A stretch of 64,000 nt of DNA from Paraburkholderia kirstenboschensis (GTDB lineage: Bacteria; Pseudomonadota; Gammaproteobacteria; Burkholderiales; Burkholderiaceae), in contig NZ_CAJHCR010000017.1 in the NCBI RefSeq assembly GCF_904848585.1, positions 62,001 to 126,000 of the forward strand, read 5' to 3'. Shown piece by piece: positions 24,890-32,934 of the stretch. The first letter of the stretch is position 1. The number at the start of each line of letters is the position of its first letter. The position numbers were made by a program, and so were the translations under genes. Below the pieces are notes generated by a model that was not told the DNA's origin, did no database searches, and saw only the letters and a program-made list of their open reading frames with translations.

Positions 24890-24930
24890 TTAGGGGAGGG
24901 GCAGCCAGCAATGGCTTTCCCTTACCCGAC

Positions 24931-25296
24931 TTCTCCAAGGCGAAGCTCTTCAGCGACGAGAAGTCGGCTGCAAGGATCCTCGCCACTCGCGATCCGATGA
25001 CCCAGAAGATGATAGGCCGCAAGGTGGCCGGCTTTGATCAGCAAATCTGGGAAGCGAAGCGCGAGTCGATTGTCTTCGTGGGATGTCGCGAGAAGTTCGC
25101 GCAGAACCCGGGGCTCAGATCCATCCTGCTTGCCACGGCGCCGACCGAACTTGTCGAAGCCAGTCCCTACGATCTGATCTGGGGCATCGGCCTGGGCGAG
25201 CGCGATCCACGGCTGACTGACCGGTCGCAATGGCGCGGACAGAACCTGCTCGGCATCACGCTGATGCGGGTTCGCGATGCGCTCGCAATGAACTGA
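24931..25296 (+). CDS. NADAR-domain gene, 3' exon
   Basis: It continues the NADAR domain in frame with the 22423 exon: FSKAKLFSDEKSA, ILATRDPMTQKMIGRKVAGF, EAKRESIVFVG, LVEASPYDLIWGIGLGERDP and WRGQNLLGITLMRVRDAL. All the hallmark C-terminal motifs of the family, including the EASP..D.IWGIG active-site region, are intact. It has no ribosome site of its own at the correct place, so it would be expressed only through intron splicing. Other short NADAR-like systems on mobile elements have been linked to phage defence; no partner gene of that kind is seen next to it. Confidence 0.9.
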   Translation, partial: FSKAKLFSDEKSAARILATRDPMTQKMIGRKVAGFDQQIWEAKRESIVFVGCREKFAQNPGLRSILLATAPTELVEASPYDLIWGIGLGERDPRLTDRSQWRGQNLLGITLMRVRDALAMN

Positions 25297-25309
25297 TCAT
25301 CCTTTCTTC

Positions 25310-25373
25310 ACACCCTCGCGGGTGTTCATCCATGAGGCTGCCTTCGGGTGGCCTTTGTGCTTTTTACGGAGGC
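25310..25373 (+). promoter_or_regulatory. Structured leader of the SbcD-like gene
   Basis: The first hairpin ACACCC/GGGTGT (25310-25325) is followed by GCCT at 25351-25354, which can pair with AGGC at 25370-25373 inside the ribosome site GGAGG, with a T-rich loop. It is one of five similar leaders in this region. Confidence 0.45.
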
Positions 25374-25377
25374 GAAT

Positions 25378-26769
25378 TTGAAACTCGCTCATTTTTCTGA
25401 CCTGCATTACGCTCCGGACAATCTGGCCGAATCGGAACGCTGCTTCAGCTTTGCGGTGGGCGACGCGATCGCGAGCGGCGCACAGGGGGGTGTTATTTCC
25501 GGCGATTCGACCGATCATCGGCTCGACGCTCATGCACCGTCCCTGCACGCGCTTGCTACCCAGGTGCACCGGCTCGCTAACGCGATGCCAGTGCTGATGC
25601 TGCAAGGCACGTTCTCTCACGAACCTCCGGGCACGCTCGACAACTTTGCATTGATGGGCGGCGCGCATCAGGTGCACATTGCCGATCGCGTTTCGCAGGT
25701 CGCGCTCATCGACGGTCGTTTCTGGGCCTCGGCGGGCCCGGTATTCTCGGACGACGAGCTGGGCCGGTTCATCGGTGTGAAGCCTGAAGTTGTGTTCACG
25801 TGCCTCCCGACGGTCAACAAGGGCCAACTGGCCGCGAGCGTTGGCGCGCTGGCAGCCGGTACGGAGCTGGGCGATGTGCTTGCCGCATATCTGGCGGCGG
25901 CAGGCCGCGTGAACACGCAGCTTCGGGCAGCCGGTATCCCGACGGTCGGTGTCTCGCACGGCACCGTCAATGGCTGCACGACGGAGCATGGCGTGGTGAT
26001 GGCAGGCTTTGACCATGAGTTCTCGCTCACGGCGCTTTTCGAGGCCGAATGCGATGGGTTCATGCTTGGCCATATCCACAAGGCGCAGCAGTGGGCGCGC
26101 GAGGGAAGACTGGTTGCGTATCCCGGATCGATCGGCCGGTTTCATTACGGCGAAGAGGGCGAGAAGGGTTATCTCGCTTGGGATGTGCAACCTGGTGTGG
26201 CGAGCGCAACGCTCATCACCACGCCATCGCGTCAGATGGTCTGTATCGATTTCGACGGGCCGCCCGACATGGGCCGCCTTGCTGAAATCGCCGCGCACGC
26301 AGCCGACAAGTTCGTGCGTGTGCGCTGGCAGATCGACGAGGAGCATCGGCAGGCCGTCGATCGCGAAGCCATCAAGGCGCTGTTTTCCGGCGCCGCGGGC
26401 CTGAAGGTCGAATCGCGGGTCCTTCCCGTCGTGCGCAGTCGTGCCGAGGGCATCAGTCTCGAGACGACCGTCGAGGGAAAACTCGCCCGCTGGGCCGAAC
26501 TGACTTTCGTTGATGTTGGTCCGCTTCAGGAGCGCTTGCAGTTGCTGGTCTCGGCCGAGGTGGAGGCGATCGCATCCGATGTTCTGGCGCGCATCGACTC
26601 ACAGCCGGATGAGCGGTCTGATCCGCAGACGCTTGCAACCGTGCTGCCGCACCCAGCGGTGGGTGCCATCGCGGCAGATGCGCCGGCAGCTTCCGCGGTG
26701 CCGTCGGCGCCCGCTGGCACTGAGCCTTCAACGCTGGACTGGCTGAATGACGATCTTTTTGCGGCGTAG
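25378..26769 (+). CDS. SbcD/Mre11-like metallophosphoesterase
   Basis: A 463-residue nuclease-type protein. The TTG at 25378 has GGAGG (25368-25372) at ideal spacing. Metal-site motifs are LAHFSDLHY (residues 4-12), VISGDSTDHR, LMLQGTFSHE in place of the usual GNHD, a single histidine in VSHGTV and a final GHIH. The missing N-H-D pattern is replaced by T-x-S-H, so metal binding may differ. C-terminal capping and a Pro/Ala-rich tail follow. It pairs with the SbcC-like ATPase at 27569, with one unknown gene between; together they would cut hairpins and double-strand ends. Confidence 0.8.
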   Translation: MKLAHFSDLHYAPDNLAESERCFSFAVGDAIASGAQGGVISGDSTDHRLDAHAPSLHALATQVHRLANAMPVLMLQGTFSHEPPGTLDNFALMGGAHQVHIADRVSQVALIDGRFWASAGPVFSDDELGRFIGVKPEVVFTCLPTVNKGQLAASVGALAAGTELGDVLAAYLAAAGRVNTQLRAAGIPTVGVSHGTVNGCTTEHGVVMAGFDHEFSLTALFEAECDGFMLGHIHKAQQWAREGRLVAYPGSIGRFHYGEEGEKGYLAWDVQPGVASATLITTPSRQMVCIDFDGPPDMGRLAEIAAHAADKFVRVRWQIDEEHRQAVDREAIKALFSGAAGLKVESRVLPVVRSRAEGISLETTVEGKLARWAELTFVDVGPLQERLQLLVSAEVEAIASDVLARIDSQPDERSDPQTLATVLPHPAVGAIAADAPAASAVPSAPAGTEPSTLDWLNDDLFAA

Positions 26770-26808
26770 CCGCCATATAGCGGGAGTGGCCTGTAAGGCG
26801 CTCCCGCG

Positions 26809-26976
26809 CGGGACACGAGTCGTGTCCCGGTAGCACGTTGCTCGCGTGTTACCGGAACAGGATTTACCCGCGTCTCTGACGCATCGATCGCAGTTCGCTG
26901 CATCCATTTTTTCTTTTAACCCTGGCGGGGAATCATCCCCCCATGGGATGCACTCCGCCGATTTTTCTTCGGAGTG
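26809..26976 (+). promoter_or_regulatory. Intergenic leader with hairpins before the 26982 gene
   Basis: It contains GGGACACGA/TCGTGTCCC (about 26810-26830), the 19-base repeat CGCGTCTCTGACGCATCGA (26869-26887), a stem CCTGG.GGGG/CCCC.CATGG (26921-26946) and CACTCCG (26951-26957) pairing with CGGAGTG (26970-26976). The last right arm contains the ribosome site GGAG, so folding would hide it. Confidence 0.5.
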
Positions 26977-26981
26977 TCCTC

Positions 26982-27581
26982 ATGTTTGGTCTTTATCCCG
27001 CCGGCGCCAGATGGGTCCGGCACTTTTCGGCAGCACGTGCGCCTCGCGACATCCAGAAGGTCCTCACGGTCCACGCTGGATTCAGCGCAGGCATTTTCCA
27101 TCAGCCGTTCGGAGAGAGCCGCGGCGCGGTAATCGCGCAGAAGGGTCGTTTGCTGGTACTTGCGGAACGCGTTGATTCGGTCAGTGCCGATCTGGCGCTG
27201 GTGCCGGACGTGCAGATGCAGAACCTGCTGTGGTCGTTCAACAGCGGGTATGCGAATCAGTGGGGTTCCCGCGAGCTCCGTGTGCTGACCGGTTGCGACA
27301 ACTGGGATGCGTTGTTGCGGCAGGCAAGCGCCGATTACGCGCAGGCCTGCGACCTCGTTGAGGAAGCTGTCTCAGGCGCGCTTGAAGCGAAGGCGGCAGA
27401 GAAGCTTGCCGCCGAGCAGCTGGCCGCTGAAAAGGCGGCTGCGGCAGAAGTGGCCGACGCACGTCGTCTGGCAGATCCCGTTGTTGGCACGATGTACGCC
27501 AACGACGACGATGTGCCGTGGCTGCCGTCGGACTATCTCTTCGATGCACCGCATCCGGAGGTCGCCTCATGCGCCCACTAA
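26982..27581 (+). CDS. Unknown protein encoded between the SbcD- and SbcC-like genes
   Basis: A 199-residue protein. The ATG at 26982 follows GGAG by seven bases. The N-terminal two thirds look globular (mixed strands and helices, SRGAVIAQKGRLLVLAERVD), followed by an Ala/Glu/Lys-rich helix likely to form a coiled coil (about residues 125-165) and a short acidic tail. No family recognised. It overlaps the SbcC-like start by 13 bases, so it is translated with it and may be a third subunit. Confidence 0.65.
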   Translation: MFGLYPAGARWVRHFSAARAPRDIQKVLTVHAGFSAGIFHQPFGESRGAVIAQKGRLLVLAERVDSVSADLALVPDVQMQNLLWSFNSGYANQWGSRELRVLTGCDNWDALLRQASADYAQACDLVEEAVSGALEAKAAEKLAAEQLAAEKAAAAEVADARRLADPVVGTMYANDDDVPWLPSDYLFDAPHPEVASCAH

Positions 27582-29890
27582 AGCTGACCCTGACCGGTTT
27601 CATCGGCGTGCGCGACGGCATGAAGCGCGAGAGCGTGTCACTCGATCTCGTGTCCCTGCCGTCAGGCCTGATCGCGTTGACGGGTCCAAACGGTGCGGGG
27701 AAATCCACGATCATGGACAACCTGCATCCGTACCGGATCATGCCTTCGCGGGCCACAAAGCTTTCTGTCGACGGATTCTCGTACTGGGACCACCTGTACG
27801 GATCGCACGCCCTCAAGGAGTTCGAATGGGAGCACGGCGGAGTCTACTACCGCTCGTCGTTTGCATTCCGCAAACCGGGCAAAACCGGCAAGGCTGAGTA
27901 TTTCCTTGCTTGGTGCGACCCGAGCGGCACATGGCAACCGATGCAGACCGGAGACGGCACTGTGTCAGACGGGAAAGCCGAAACCTACGATGCGTGCGTC
28001 GAGTCGGTGTGCGGCTCGCTGGAGTCTTTTTTCACCAGCGTATTTTCCGCACAGAACCGCCGACCACTGGCGTCCTATGGCGCAAGTGAAATCAAAGGGC
28101 TGCTCGCGGAGCTTCTGCATATCGACCATTTGCGCGCGCTGTCGGCGAAAGCTGGCGACGTCGTGAAGGTTCTCGGCCGCGCGCTCGATGCGACGCACCA
28201 GCAGCTTGTTGCACTCGGGGCGAAGCGCGACCGCGTTGTGCAGATTGATCAGGCCATCGTTTCGGATGTCCAGTCAGTCGCAGCGGCTCGGGAGAGCCGT
28301 GAGGCACTCAATGCACGTGCAGTCACGCTGAGCGATCAGCGCGCAGTTCTGGTTGCGAAACAGACTGCGAACGCGGATGCCCCAGCGCGGTTGAGGGAAC
28401 TGGCCGGACGACGCAGTCTGATCGCGTCGTCACTGCAGGCACTGGTGAATGACGGCTTGGCTGACGATCGCCGCTTTACGCAGCGACTGTCGGCCTTACG
28501 CGAGTCGATTGCCGGTCACAACGCGGTGATCGCGCAGCGTGACGCCATCCTGGGTGCTGCCGCCGCGCGCGATGGTGCCCAGGCACGTCTGGCGAGCCTC
28601 GAAGCGCGTGTCGAGCCAATGCAGCAGGCCATCGCAGCACTGGAGGCCAAGCAGCTTGAACTGACCGCGGCCACTTCGCGCATCAACGGGCTGACATCCG
28701 AGGGCGAGTCGAAGGCGTCGTTGCTCAAGTCGCTGGAACAGCAGGCTAGCGTGATCGCTGCCGTTCCCTGTGCGGGTCACGCGATGCACAACACGTGCCC
28801 TCTGCTTGCCCAGGCGCGTGAAGCCGATGCGAAGGTTCCTGAGCAGCGCGTTTCGCTCAACAACCTTCGTGTGGCATTTCGCACGAGCCGCGAAGCGGTG
28901 GATCGTCTGACGCCCGAAGTGCAGCAGCTTGCTACGCGGCGCGCCGAACTGAAGACGCTGTCCGGGGAGATTGCAGCCTCGCGGCGTGATCTGCAAACGG
29001 CGGTCGATCTTGCGGCGCGCCAGCCATTGCTTGATGCGTCAACCGAAGGCGTTCGCAAGGCCAGTGAAGAACTGGACGCTGTGGAAGCCGAGGCGAAGTC
29101 TGTTCGCGAGCGACGACAGATACAACAGAACAGCCTGTCGGTGCAGGCGCGCGAACTCGACGCAGAAGTTGCGCGGCTCGGTGTCGAAGACGTGACGGCC
29201 GCCATTGCAGATCTGGACCGGCAACTGACGCAGTGTCGCGACGGCATCACCGCAGCCGATGCGCGGATCGAATCGCTGATCCGTTCACAGGCAACCCGTG
29301 AAGTCGAGCGGCAGGCCATCGCGAAAGAGCTGGCGGGATTCGACGCGACGCAGTCGCGTGCGAACCGCATCTCCGATGAGATCGCCAGCTGGAAGCTGCT
29401 TGCGAAGGGGCTGGGCAATGAAGGTGTCATTGCCTTGACGATCGACGATGCAGGCCCGGCGCTGACGAAAATGGTGAACGACCTGTTGCTTGCCTGTTAT
29501 GGCATGCGCTTCACGGTCGAGATCCAGACTCAACGTGCACTGGCAAGCGGCGAACTGCGCGAGGGATTTGAAATCCTCGTGCACGACGCCGATATCGACA
29601 GCACCAAGGCAGTGACGGTGATGTCGGGCGGCCAGAAGGTCTGGATCAACGAATGTCTGACACGCGGCATTGCGCTGTATCTGGCCAGTAATGCGGGCCA
29701 GCCGTATCAGACGCTGTTTAGCGACGAGTCCGATGGTCCGCTGGATCCGCAGCGCAAGCTGCAGTTCATGCGCATGAAGCGGGAAGTTCTGCGACAGGGC
29801 GGCTACGAGCGGGAGTTCTTCATCTCGCAAACGCCGGACCTGGTTGCCGAAGCTGACGCCGTTATCGACGTAGAGGCGCTTGCAGTCTGA
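27569..29890 (+). CDS. SbcC/Rad50-like SMC-type ATPase
   Basis: A 773-residue protein. Walker A LTGPNGAGKSTIMDN lies near residues 33-47; long coiled-coil arms fill residues about 190-640, with a Cys pair in VPCAGHAMHNTCPLL near residue 400 at the place of the Rad50 hook. The ABC signature VMSGGQKVWINE and Walker B LFSDESDGPLDP lie near the C-terminus. It is shorter than E. coli SbcC (1048 residues). Two cysteines nine residues apart differ from the CxxC hook. ATG at 27569 overlaps the preceding gene. It would act with the SbcD-like nuclease on DNA ends. Confidence 0.85.
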   Translation: MRPLKLTLTGFIGVRDGMKRESVSLDLVSLPSGLIALTGPNGAGKSTIMDNLHPYRIMPSRATKLSVDGFSYWDHLYGSHALKEFEWEHGGVYYRSSFAFRKPGKTGKAEYFLAWCDPSGTWQPMQTGDGTVSDGKAETYDACVESVCGSLESFFTSVFSAQNRRPLASYGASEIKGLLAELLHIDHLRALSAKAGDVVKVLGRALDATHQQLVALGAKRDRVVQIDQAIVSDVQSVAAARESREALNARAVTLSDQRAVLVAKQTANADAPARLRELAGRRSLIASSLQALVNDGLADDRRFTQRLSALRESIAGHNAVIAQRDAILGAAAARDGAQARLASLEARVEPMQQAIAALEAKQLELTAATSRINGLTSEGESKASLLKSLEQQASVIAAVPCAGHAMHNTCPLLAQAREADAKVPEQRVSLNNLRVAFRTSREAVDRLTPEVQQLATRRAELKTLSGEIAASRRDLQTAVDLAARQPLLDASTEGVRKASEELDAVEAEAKSVRERRQIQQNSLSVQARELDAEVARLGVEDVTAAIADLDRQLTQCRDGITAADARIESLIRSQATREVERQAIAKELAGFDATQSRANRISDEIASWKLLAKGLGNEGVIALTIDDAGPALTKMVNDLLLACYGMRFTVEIQTQRALASGELREGFEILVHDADIDSTKAVTVMSGGQKVWINECLTRGIALYLASNAGQPYQTLFSDESDGPLDPQRKLQFMRMKREVLRQGGYEREFFISQTPDLVAEADAVIDVEALAV

Positions 29891-29910
29891 GCGTCAATTT
29901 ATCTTTCAAC

Positions 29911-29968
29911 CCTGTGGGGATCGCTCCCCACAGGGGCGTTCCCTCGCCTTTTTTTCAACGAGGAACGC
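29911..29968 (+). promoter_or_regulatory. Two-hairpin leader hiding the ribosome site
   Basis: CCTGTGGGG (29911-29919) pairs perfectly with CCCCACAGG (29926-29934). A second stem, GCGTTCC.TCG (29936-29946) with CGAGGAACGC (29959-29968), has a T-rich loop and contains the whole ribosome site of the ATG at 29970 in its right arm. Confidence 0.6.
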
Positions 29969-29969
29969 C

Positions 29970-30155
29970 ATGAAACACAAGCACGACATGTACGCACGAA
30001 CCGGAGCGGTCACCGTCTCCGTTCGGCCTGCGATGCCGCGCACGGGCACTGTCCACACCTACGTCCTGAACGGCACGCTCCTGCGTGACGTTCTCGTCGG
30101 CGGCAAGTGGGTAACGCACCACGCCAGCATCCCTCTCGAATCGCGGGCCGCGTAA
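29970..30155 (+). CDS. Small unknown protein
   Basis: A 61-residue basic protein with no membrane segment, beginning MKHKHDMYARTG. GAGGA lies five bases before the ATG. Codon use fits its neighbours, and the structured leader supports it as a real gene. No family recognised. Confidence 0.55.
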   Translation: MKHKHDMYARTGAVTVSVRPAMPRTGTVHTYVLNGTLLRDVLVGGKWVTHHASIPLESRAA

Positions 30156-30187
30156 GCGGCTTTCCTTTTTCATACCGGGTTCATTCC

Positions 30188-30397
30188 ATGCAAAATAACC
30201 TGATGATGCTGCTTCTGGTAGCAGGCAGTTCGACGCTGTGTGCCTGCACGATTCAACCGCAGGCCCAGCCTCAGCCGTCGAGGCACGTATCGACGAGTGT
30301 CATCCAGCAGCCGCGAGGTGAGCCGGGCGACTTCATTCTTTGCAACGATGGTCGCGTGCTGGTTTTTCCAGTCGCGCATCCGAAAACCTGTTCCTGA
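30188..30397 (+). CDS. Small putative lipoprotein
   Basis: A 69-residue protein with a hydrophobic N-terminus ending TLCAC, a passable lipobox, then a Gln/Pro-rich segment and a C-terminal part with two cysteines (FILCNDG and PKTCS). It is probably exported and lipidated. It lies 32 bases after the 29970 gene; a hairpin (AAGGCCTCGAC / GTCGGGGCCTT) follows its stop. Confidence 0.55.
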   Translation: MQNNLMMLLLVAGSSTLCACTIQPQAQPQPSRHVSTSVIQQPRGEPGDFILCNDGRVLVFPVAHPKTCS

Positions 30398-30452
30398 TCC
30401 GCAAGGCCTCGACCTCGAAAGAGTGTCGGGGCCTTTCGCATGGAGAGCCTTC

Positions 30453-30671
30453 ATGAAGAAACAGATCACTACCGCGGCTGCAATTGGCGCGTTGCTTGCC
30501 ATCGCATGCCTGTTCTGGGAGCAGCAGTCGGCGGCCGCTTTGTCCGCAACTGCAGGCAAAGCGACACGCGCACCTGGCGCAAGCCAGTCGCCGTTCGACC
30601 GGCGACTGAATGTAGCCGTGTCCACGGGCACGCGACGCGATTCGCGTCACGGCGACTGTGTGCCGACCTAA
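30453..30671 (+). CDS. Small exported protein of unknown function
   Basis: A 72-residue protein with a Lys-Lys N-terminus and one hydrophobic segment (TTAAAIGALLAIACLFW), either a signal peptide or a membrane anchor, followed by a short basic Ala/Thr-rich part with one late cysteine. GGAGAG lies upstream of the ATG. No family recognised. Confidence 0.5.
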   Translation: MKKQITTAAAIGALLAIACLFWEQQSAAALSATAGKATRAPGASQSPFDRRLNVAVSTGTRRDSRHGDCVPT

Positions 30672-30693
30672 CGTCTGACGCATCTTTTACTCA

Positions 30694-30752
30694 CCCGCCG
30701 GGGCAAGCCCCCGGACGGGGAGCCTGCCCAGCAATCTTCTTATGGAGCAGGC
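30694..30752 (+). promoter_or_regulatory. Two-hairpin leader of the 30756 gene
   Basis: The first stem is CCCG.CGGGG with its CCCCCGG.CGGG partner (30694-30719). The second stem is GCCTGC (30722-30727) with GCAGGC (30747-30752). The ribosome site GGAG (30744-30747) lies at the edge of the second right arm. ACGTCTGACGCATC at 30671-30684 resembles the 19-base repeat seen upstream. Confidence 0.5.
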
Positions 30753-30755
30753 CAA

Positions 30756-31139
30756 ATGACTTACTCTTGCACTGATTTTTTTGACGACGTGATGCGGTGT
30801 CTCGCCGATTCTGGCGCAATCGCAACCGATGACGTTCCGGAGAACAACCTGGGTGTCGCCGCGGATCTGGCGATGGCGGCCATCGTTACGATGCATCGCG
30901 CGAGCCTGTCTTCAAATTTCGTCCGTGAGCTTCTGGATGAAGTTGAGACCCTTGGCACCGTAGCCGAAGAACATGGCACCGGAGCGCTCGCGTTTCTGTT
31001 CTACCTCCAAGCCGCGATTCTTAACGAGACATTTGTCGAGGCGCGCAATCACGACGACGCAGGTCTGCTTGCATTCATCAGGCGTTTTCCGTCAGGCGTC
31101 ACCTGGATGAAGCATATCCGGGTCTTGGAGTCGTCCTAG
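30756..31139 (+). CDS. Unknown plasmid protein
   Basis: A 127-residue acidic, helical protein with a hydrophobic middle (TGALAFLFYLQAAIL) that looks like a buried helix rather than a membrane pass. GGAG precedes the ATG. No family recognised. It is expressed from its own structured leader, like its neighbours. Confidence 0.55.
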   Translation: MTYSCTDFFDDVMRCLADSGAIATDDVPENNLGVAADLAMAAIVTMHRASLSSNFVRELLDEVETLGTVAEEHGTGALAFLFYLQAAILNETFVEARNHDDAGLLAFIRRFPSGVTWMKHIRVLESS

Positions 31140-31150
31140 CCAGCATCTAT

Positions 31151-31267
31151 ACCCTACGGGATCACGCTCCCGTACGGGCGTGATCGCTGCGTAGCCGTTG
31201 TACTTTTTTCCCTATCCCTTGCGGGGCACGCCCGCGAGGGCTGCTCCGCATTTTCCATTGGAGTGGC
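31151..31267 (+). promoter_or_regulatory. Structured leader of the 31270 gene
   Basis: It holds CCCTACGGG with CCCGTACGGG (31151-31178 region), then CCCTtGCGGG (31216-31225) with CCCGCgAGGG (31231-31240), then CTCC (31244-31247) facing GGAG (31260-31263), the ribosome site of the ATG at 31270. Confidence 0.5.
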
Positions 31268-31269
31268 AA

Positions 31270-32245
31270 ATGACTCGAGGCCCACGCGTGCCCGGCATGC
31301 CGGTGCTGCAGAAAAACGCTCATGTAGATGACGGGCTGCTCGTTCGAGTGGGCATCCCTCATAGCGGCGGTCGGCTCGCCTTTCATGCTTTCAACGAGGG
31401 GTACCCGGCGATGGTGTCGGCGTCTGCCTTGTGGAACCGAAAGACAGGCCGCTTTCGTATCCCGCGAGCGACCGATCTTACAGAGATTGACTTCGCCCTG
31501 GATAGCGCGGGTTTCTCAGCGATGAAGCTTTTCCAGGCAAAGGGTCGACAAAGCGGAATCGCGGGCGTATCCCTGGACTATGGAGCAGTTCGTCGAACTG
31601 GCATCCTGTTCAGGGGCAGCCTGGGTCGCCCAGCCGGACATGTGCTGTGAACCTGAGCTCGCAGCGGACCAGGATGCAGTCGACTATCGGGTGAACGCAA
31701 CGGCGACGTTGCTCGAAGCGATGCTGCGGGTCGTTTATGCCTGGCAGGATCAGCTGGCGGCAAGTTGTAGCGCCGAAGTTGTGCAGAACACTGTCCGGAT
31801 TCCGGTACCCGTTGCACAGGGTTGGAAAGTTGACGATTACCGACTAAGCATCGACCTGTTGCTCCAAATGTGGGAGCGGTGGGTGCCGTGGATTGCGGCG
31901 CCGGTTCTTATCGGTCTGGGTTCGGTCTGTCGGCGGCACCTGACCGATCGCCGGCACGGGCTGTTCGCCATCCTTGAAGGCCTCGAAGCGCACCTGCCGG
32001 CCGGTTCCAAACTTCACCTGTTCGGCGTAAAAGGGCAAGCCCTGGAGCGCGTCAAGATGTATGACTGGGTGGCAAGCGTGGATTCCATGGCACCGGACTT
32101 TGCGGCCCGCGTGAAAGCGCGGCAGGCGGGAACGCCCAATACAATTGCTCACCGGGCGGCCGAGATGGATCGTTGGATGAGCAATGCGTCGCGCCGGGTC
32201 GCTCCTCGGAGCGGCGATCAGTTTCGCCTCTCGTTCAACGGCTAG
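31270..32245 (+). pseudogene. Queuine tRNA-ribosyltransferase-like (DpdA/DUF7221 type), split by a frameshift
   Basis: Two overlapping frames make up one gene. The first (31270-31650) carries FDFALDSAGF-type sequence (DFALDSAGFSAMKLF), where the catalytic Asp of TGT-like enzymes is expected. The second (31580-32245) continues YPWTMEQFVELAS, QPDMCCEPE, PVAQGWKVDDY, GLGSVCRRH, LHLFGVKG and ASVDSMAPDFAAR, all typical of phage and plasmid TGT-like proteins related to DpdA, which place 7-deazaguanine in DNA. The frames join if one G is removed from GGG at 31563-31565. The full product would be about 324 residues. No preQ0 pathway or DpdB/C genes are seen nearby. It is either decayed or a sequence error. 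Confidence 0.75.
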
Positions 32246-32264
32246 GCCCCGATAGTATTGTGAT

Positions 32265-32301
32265 CAGCCCGCGGGTTCCTCTGGAACTGCGGGCTTTTTT
32301 T
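32265..32301 (+). terminator. Terminator after the TGT-like gene
   Basis: AGCCCGC (32266-32272) pairs with GCGGGCT (32288-32294), with an inner GGTTCC/GGAAC stem, followed by seven T residues (to 32301 with the last stem T). Confidence 0.88.
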
Positions 32302-32451
32302 CGTCTGAGACGGGCAGCGTCCCATAGCCCCGTTTGCAGAGAGCGGGTTATCAATGCACGCGGCATATTCCCGGAGCGACTACGCCTCGGCAATTGCGCA
32401 ACAGTGGCGATTTGTCATACCTTACGGCAATCACAGATTCGAAGGTCTGGT

Positions 32452-32934
32452 ATGCCAGCACAATGCACATTTGCACTCAACGGATTGAAGGTCTCGACGC
32501 TCCTATGCAGCGGTTTTGGCGGAGTAGCCGCTTTCTCCGGCAACAAGAATCACGTCGATAACCCTGCAGACACTGCTGTCGTCGGCGCCGGTCCGATCCC
32601 GAAGGGCCGCTATTACATCATCAAGCGCGAGACGGGTGGGCGGCTTGGGCGCGTGCGCGACCTCGCCCTGGATATGTGGTCAAACAGCAATCGGGCGAGT
32701 TGGTTCGCGCTGTACAGTGCCGACGGCAAGATCGATGATTGGACTTTCGTGAACGGCGTGAAGCGCGGCAATTTCCGGCTGCATCCGAACGGCCGCTGGG
32801 GTATCAGCGACGGCTGTATAACGCTCCCATCGCAGGCGCAGTTTGACCGTCTGAGCGCCTACCTCCTGTCACAACCGTCAGCGGTGATCCCCGGCACGGA
32901 TATCCCCTACTACGGAACGGTGGACGTGCGATGA
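32452..32934 (+). CDS. Tlde1-like L,D-transpeptidase effector (DUF2778)
   Basis: A 160-residue protein. Residues from 50 on match the DUF2778/Tlde1 pattern: GPIPKGRYYIIKRETGG, WFALYSADGKIDDWTFVNGV, GNFRLHPNG, then SDGCITLPSQ with the catalytic Cys and the upstream His, ending PGTDIPYYGTVDV. Tlde1 enzymes are type VI secretion effectors that cut or exchange D-amino acids in peptidoglycan. The family usually has S-x-G-C; here it is S-D-G-C. GAAGG lies upstream of ATG 32452. No type VI genes are in the window. It overlaps the next gene by four bases, the usual effector-immunity arrangement. Confidence 0.8.
   Translation: MPAQCTFALNGLKVSTLLCSGFGGVAAFSGNKNHVDNPADTAVVGAGPIPKGRYYIIKRETGGRLGRVRDLALDMWSNSNRASWFALYSADGKIDDWTFVNGVKRGNFRLHPNGRWGISDGCITLPSQAQFDRLSAYLLSQPSAVIPGTDIPYYGTVDVR

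Larger units (their letters stand above)
22543..24930 (+). mobile_element. Group II intron with reverse transcriptase
   Basis: A 2388-base ribozyme retroelement. It begins GTGCGAC, the group II 5' consensus, and ends CCCGAC. The 34-base domain V is at 24856-24889 and a domain VI-like hairpin follows. Target pairing supports the borders: IBS2 CAGTTC just upstream of the splice site pairs with GAACTG at 22773-22778, and IBS1 ATGATG (22537-22542) pairs with CATCAT at 22859-22864, which sits in the loop of a GACCCG/CGGGTC stem. It encodes a reverse transcriptase, with the HNH domain out of frame. Insertion inside the NADAR gene is in the sense orientation, so splicing would restore the host protein. 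Confidence 0.95.
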
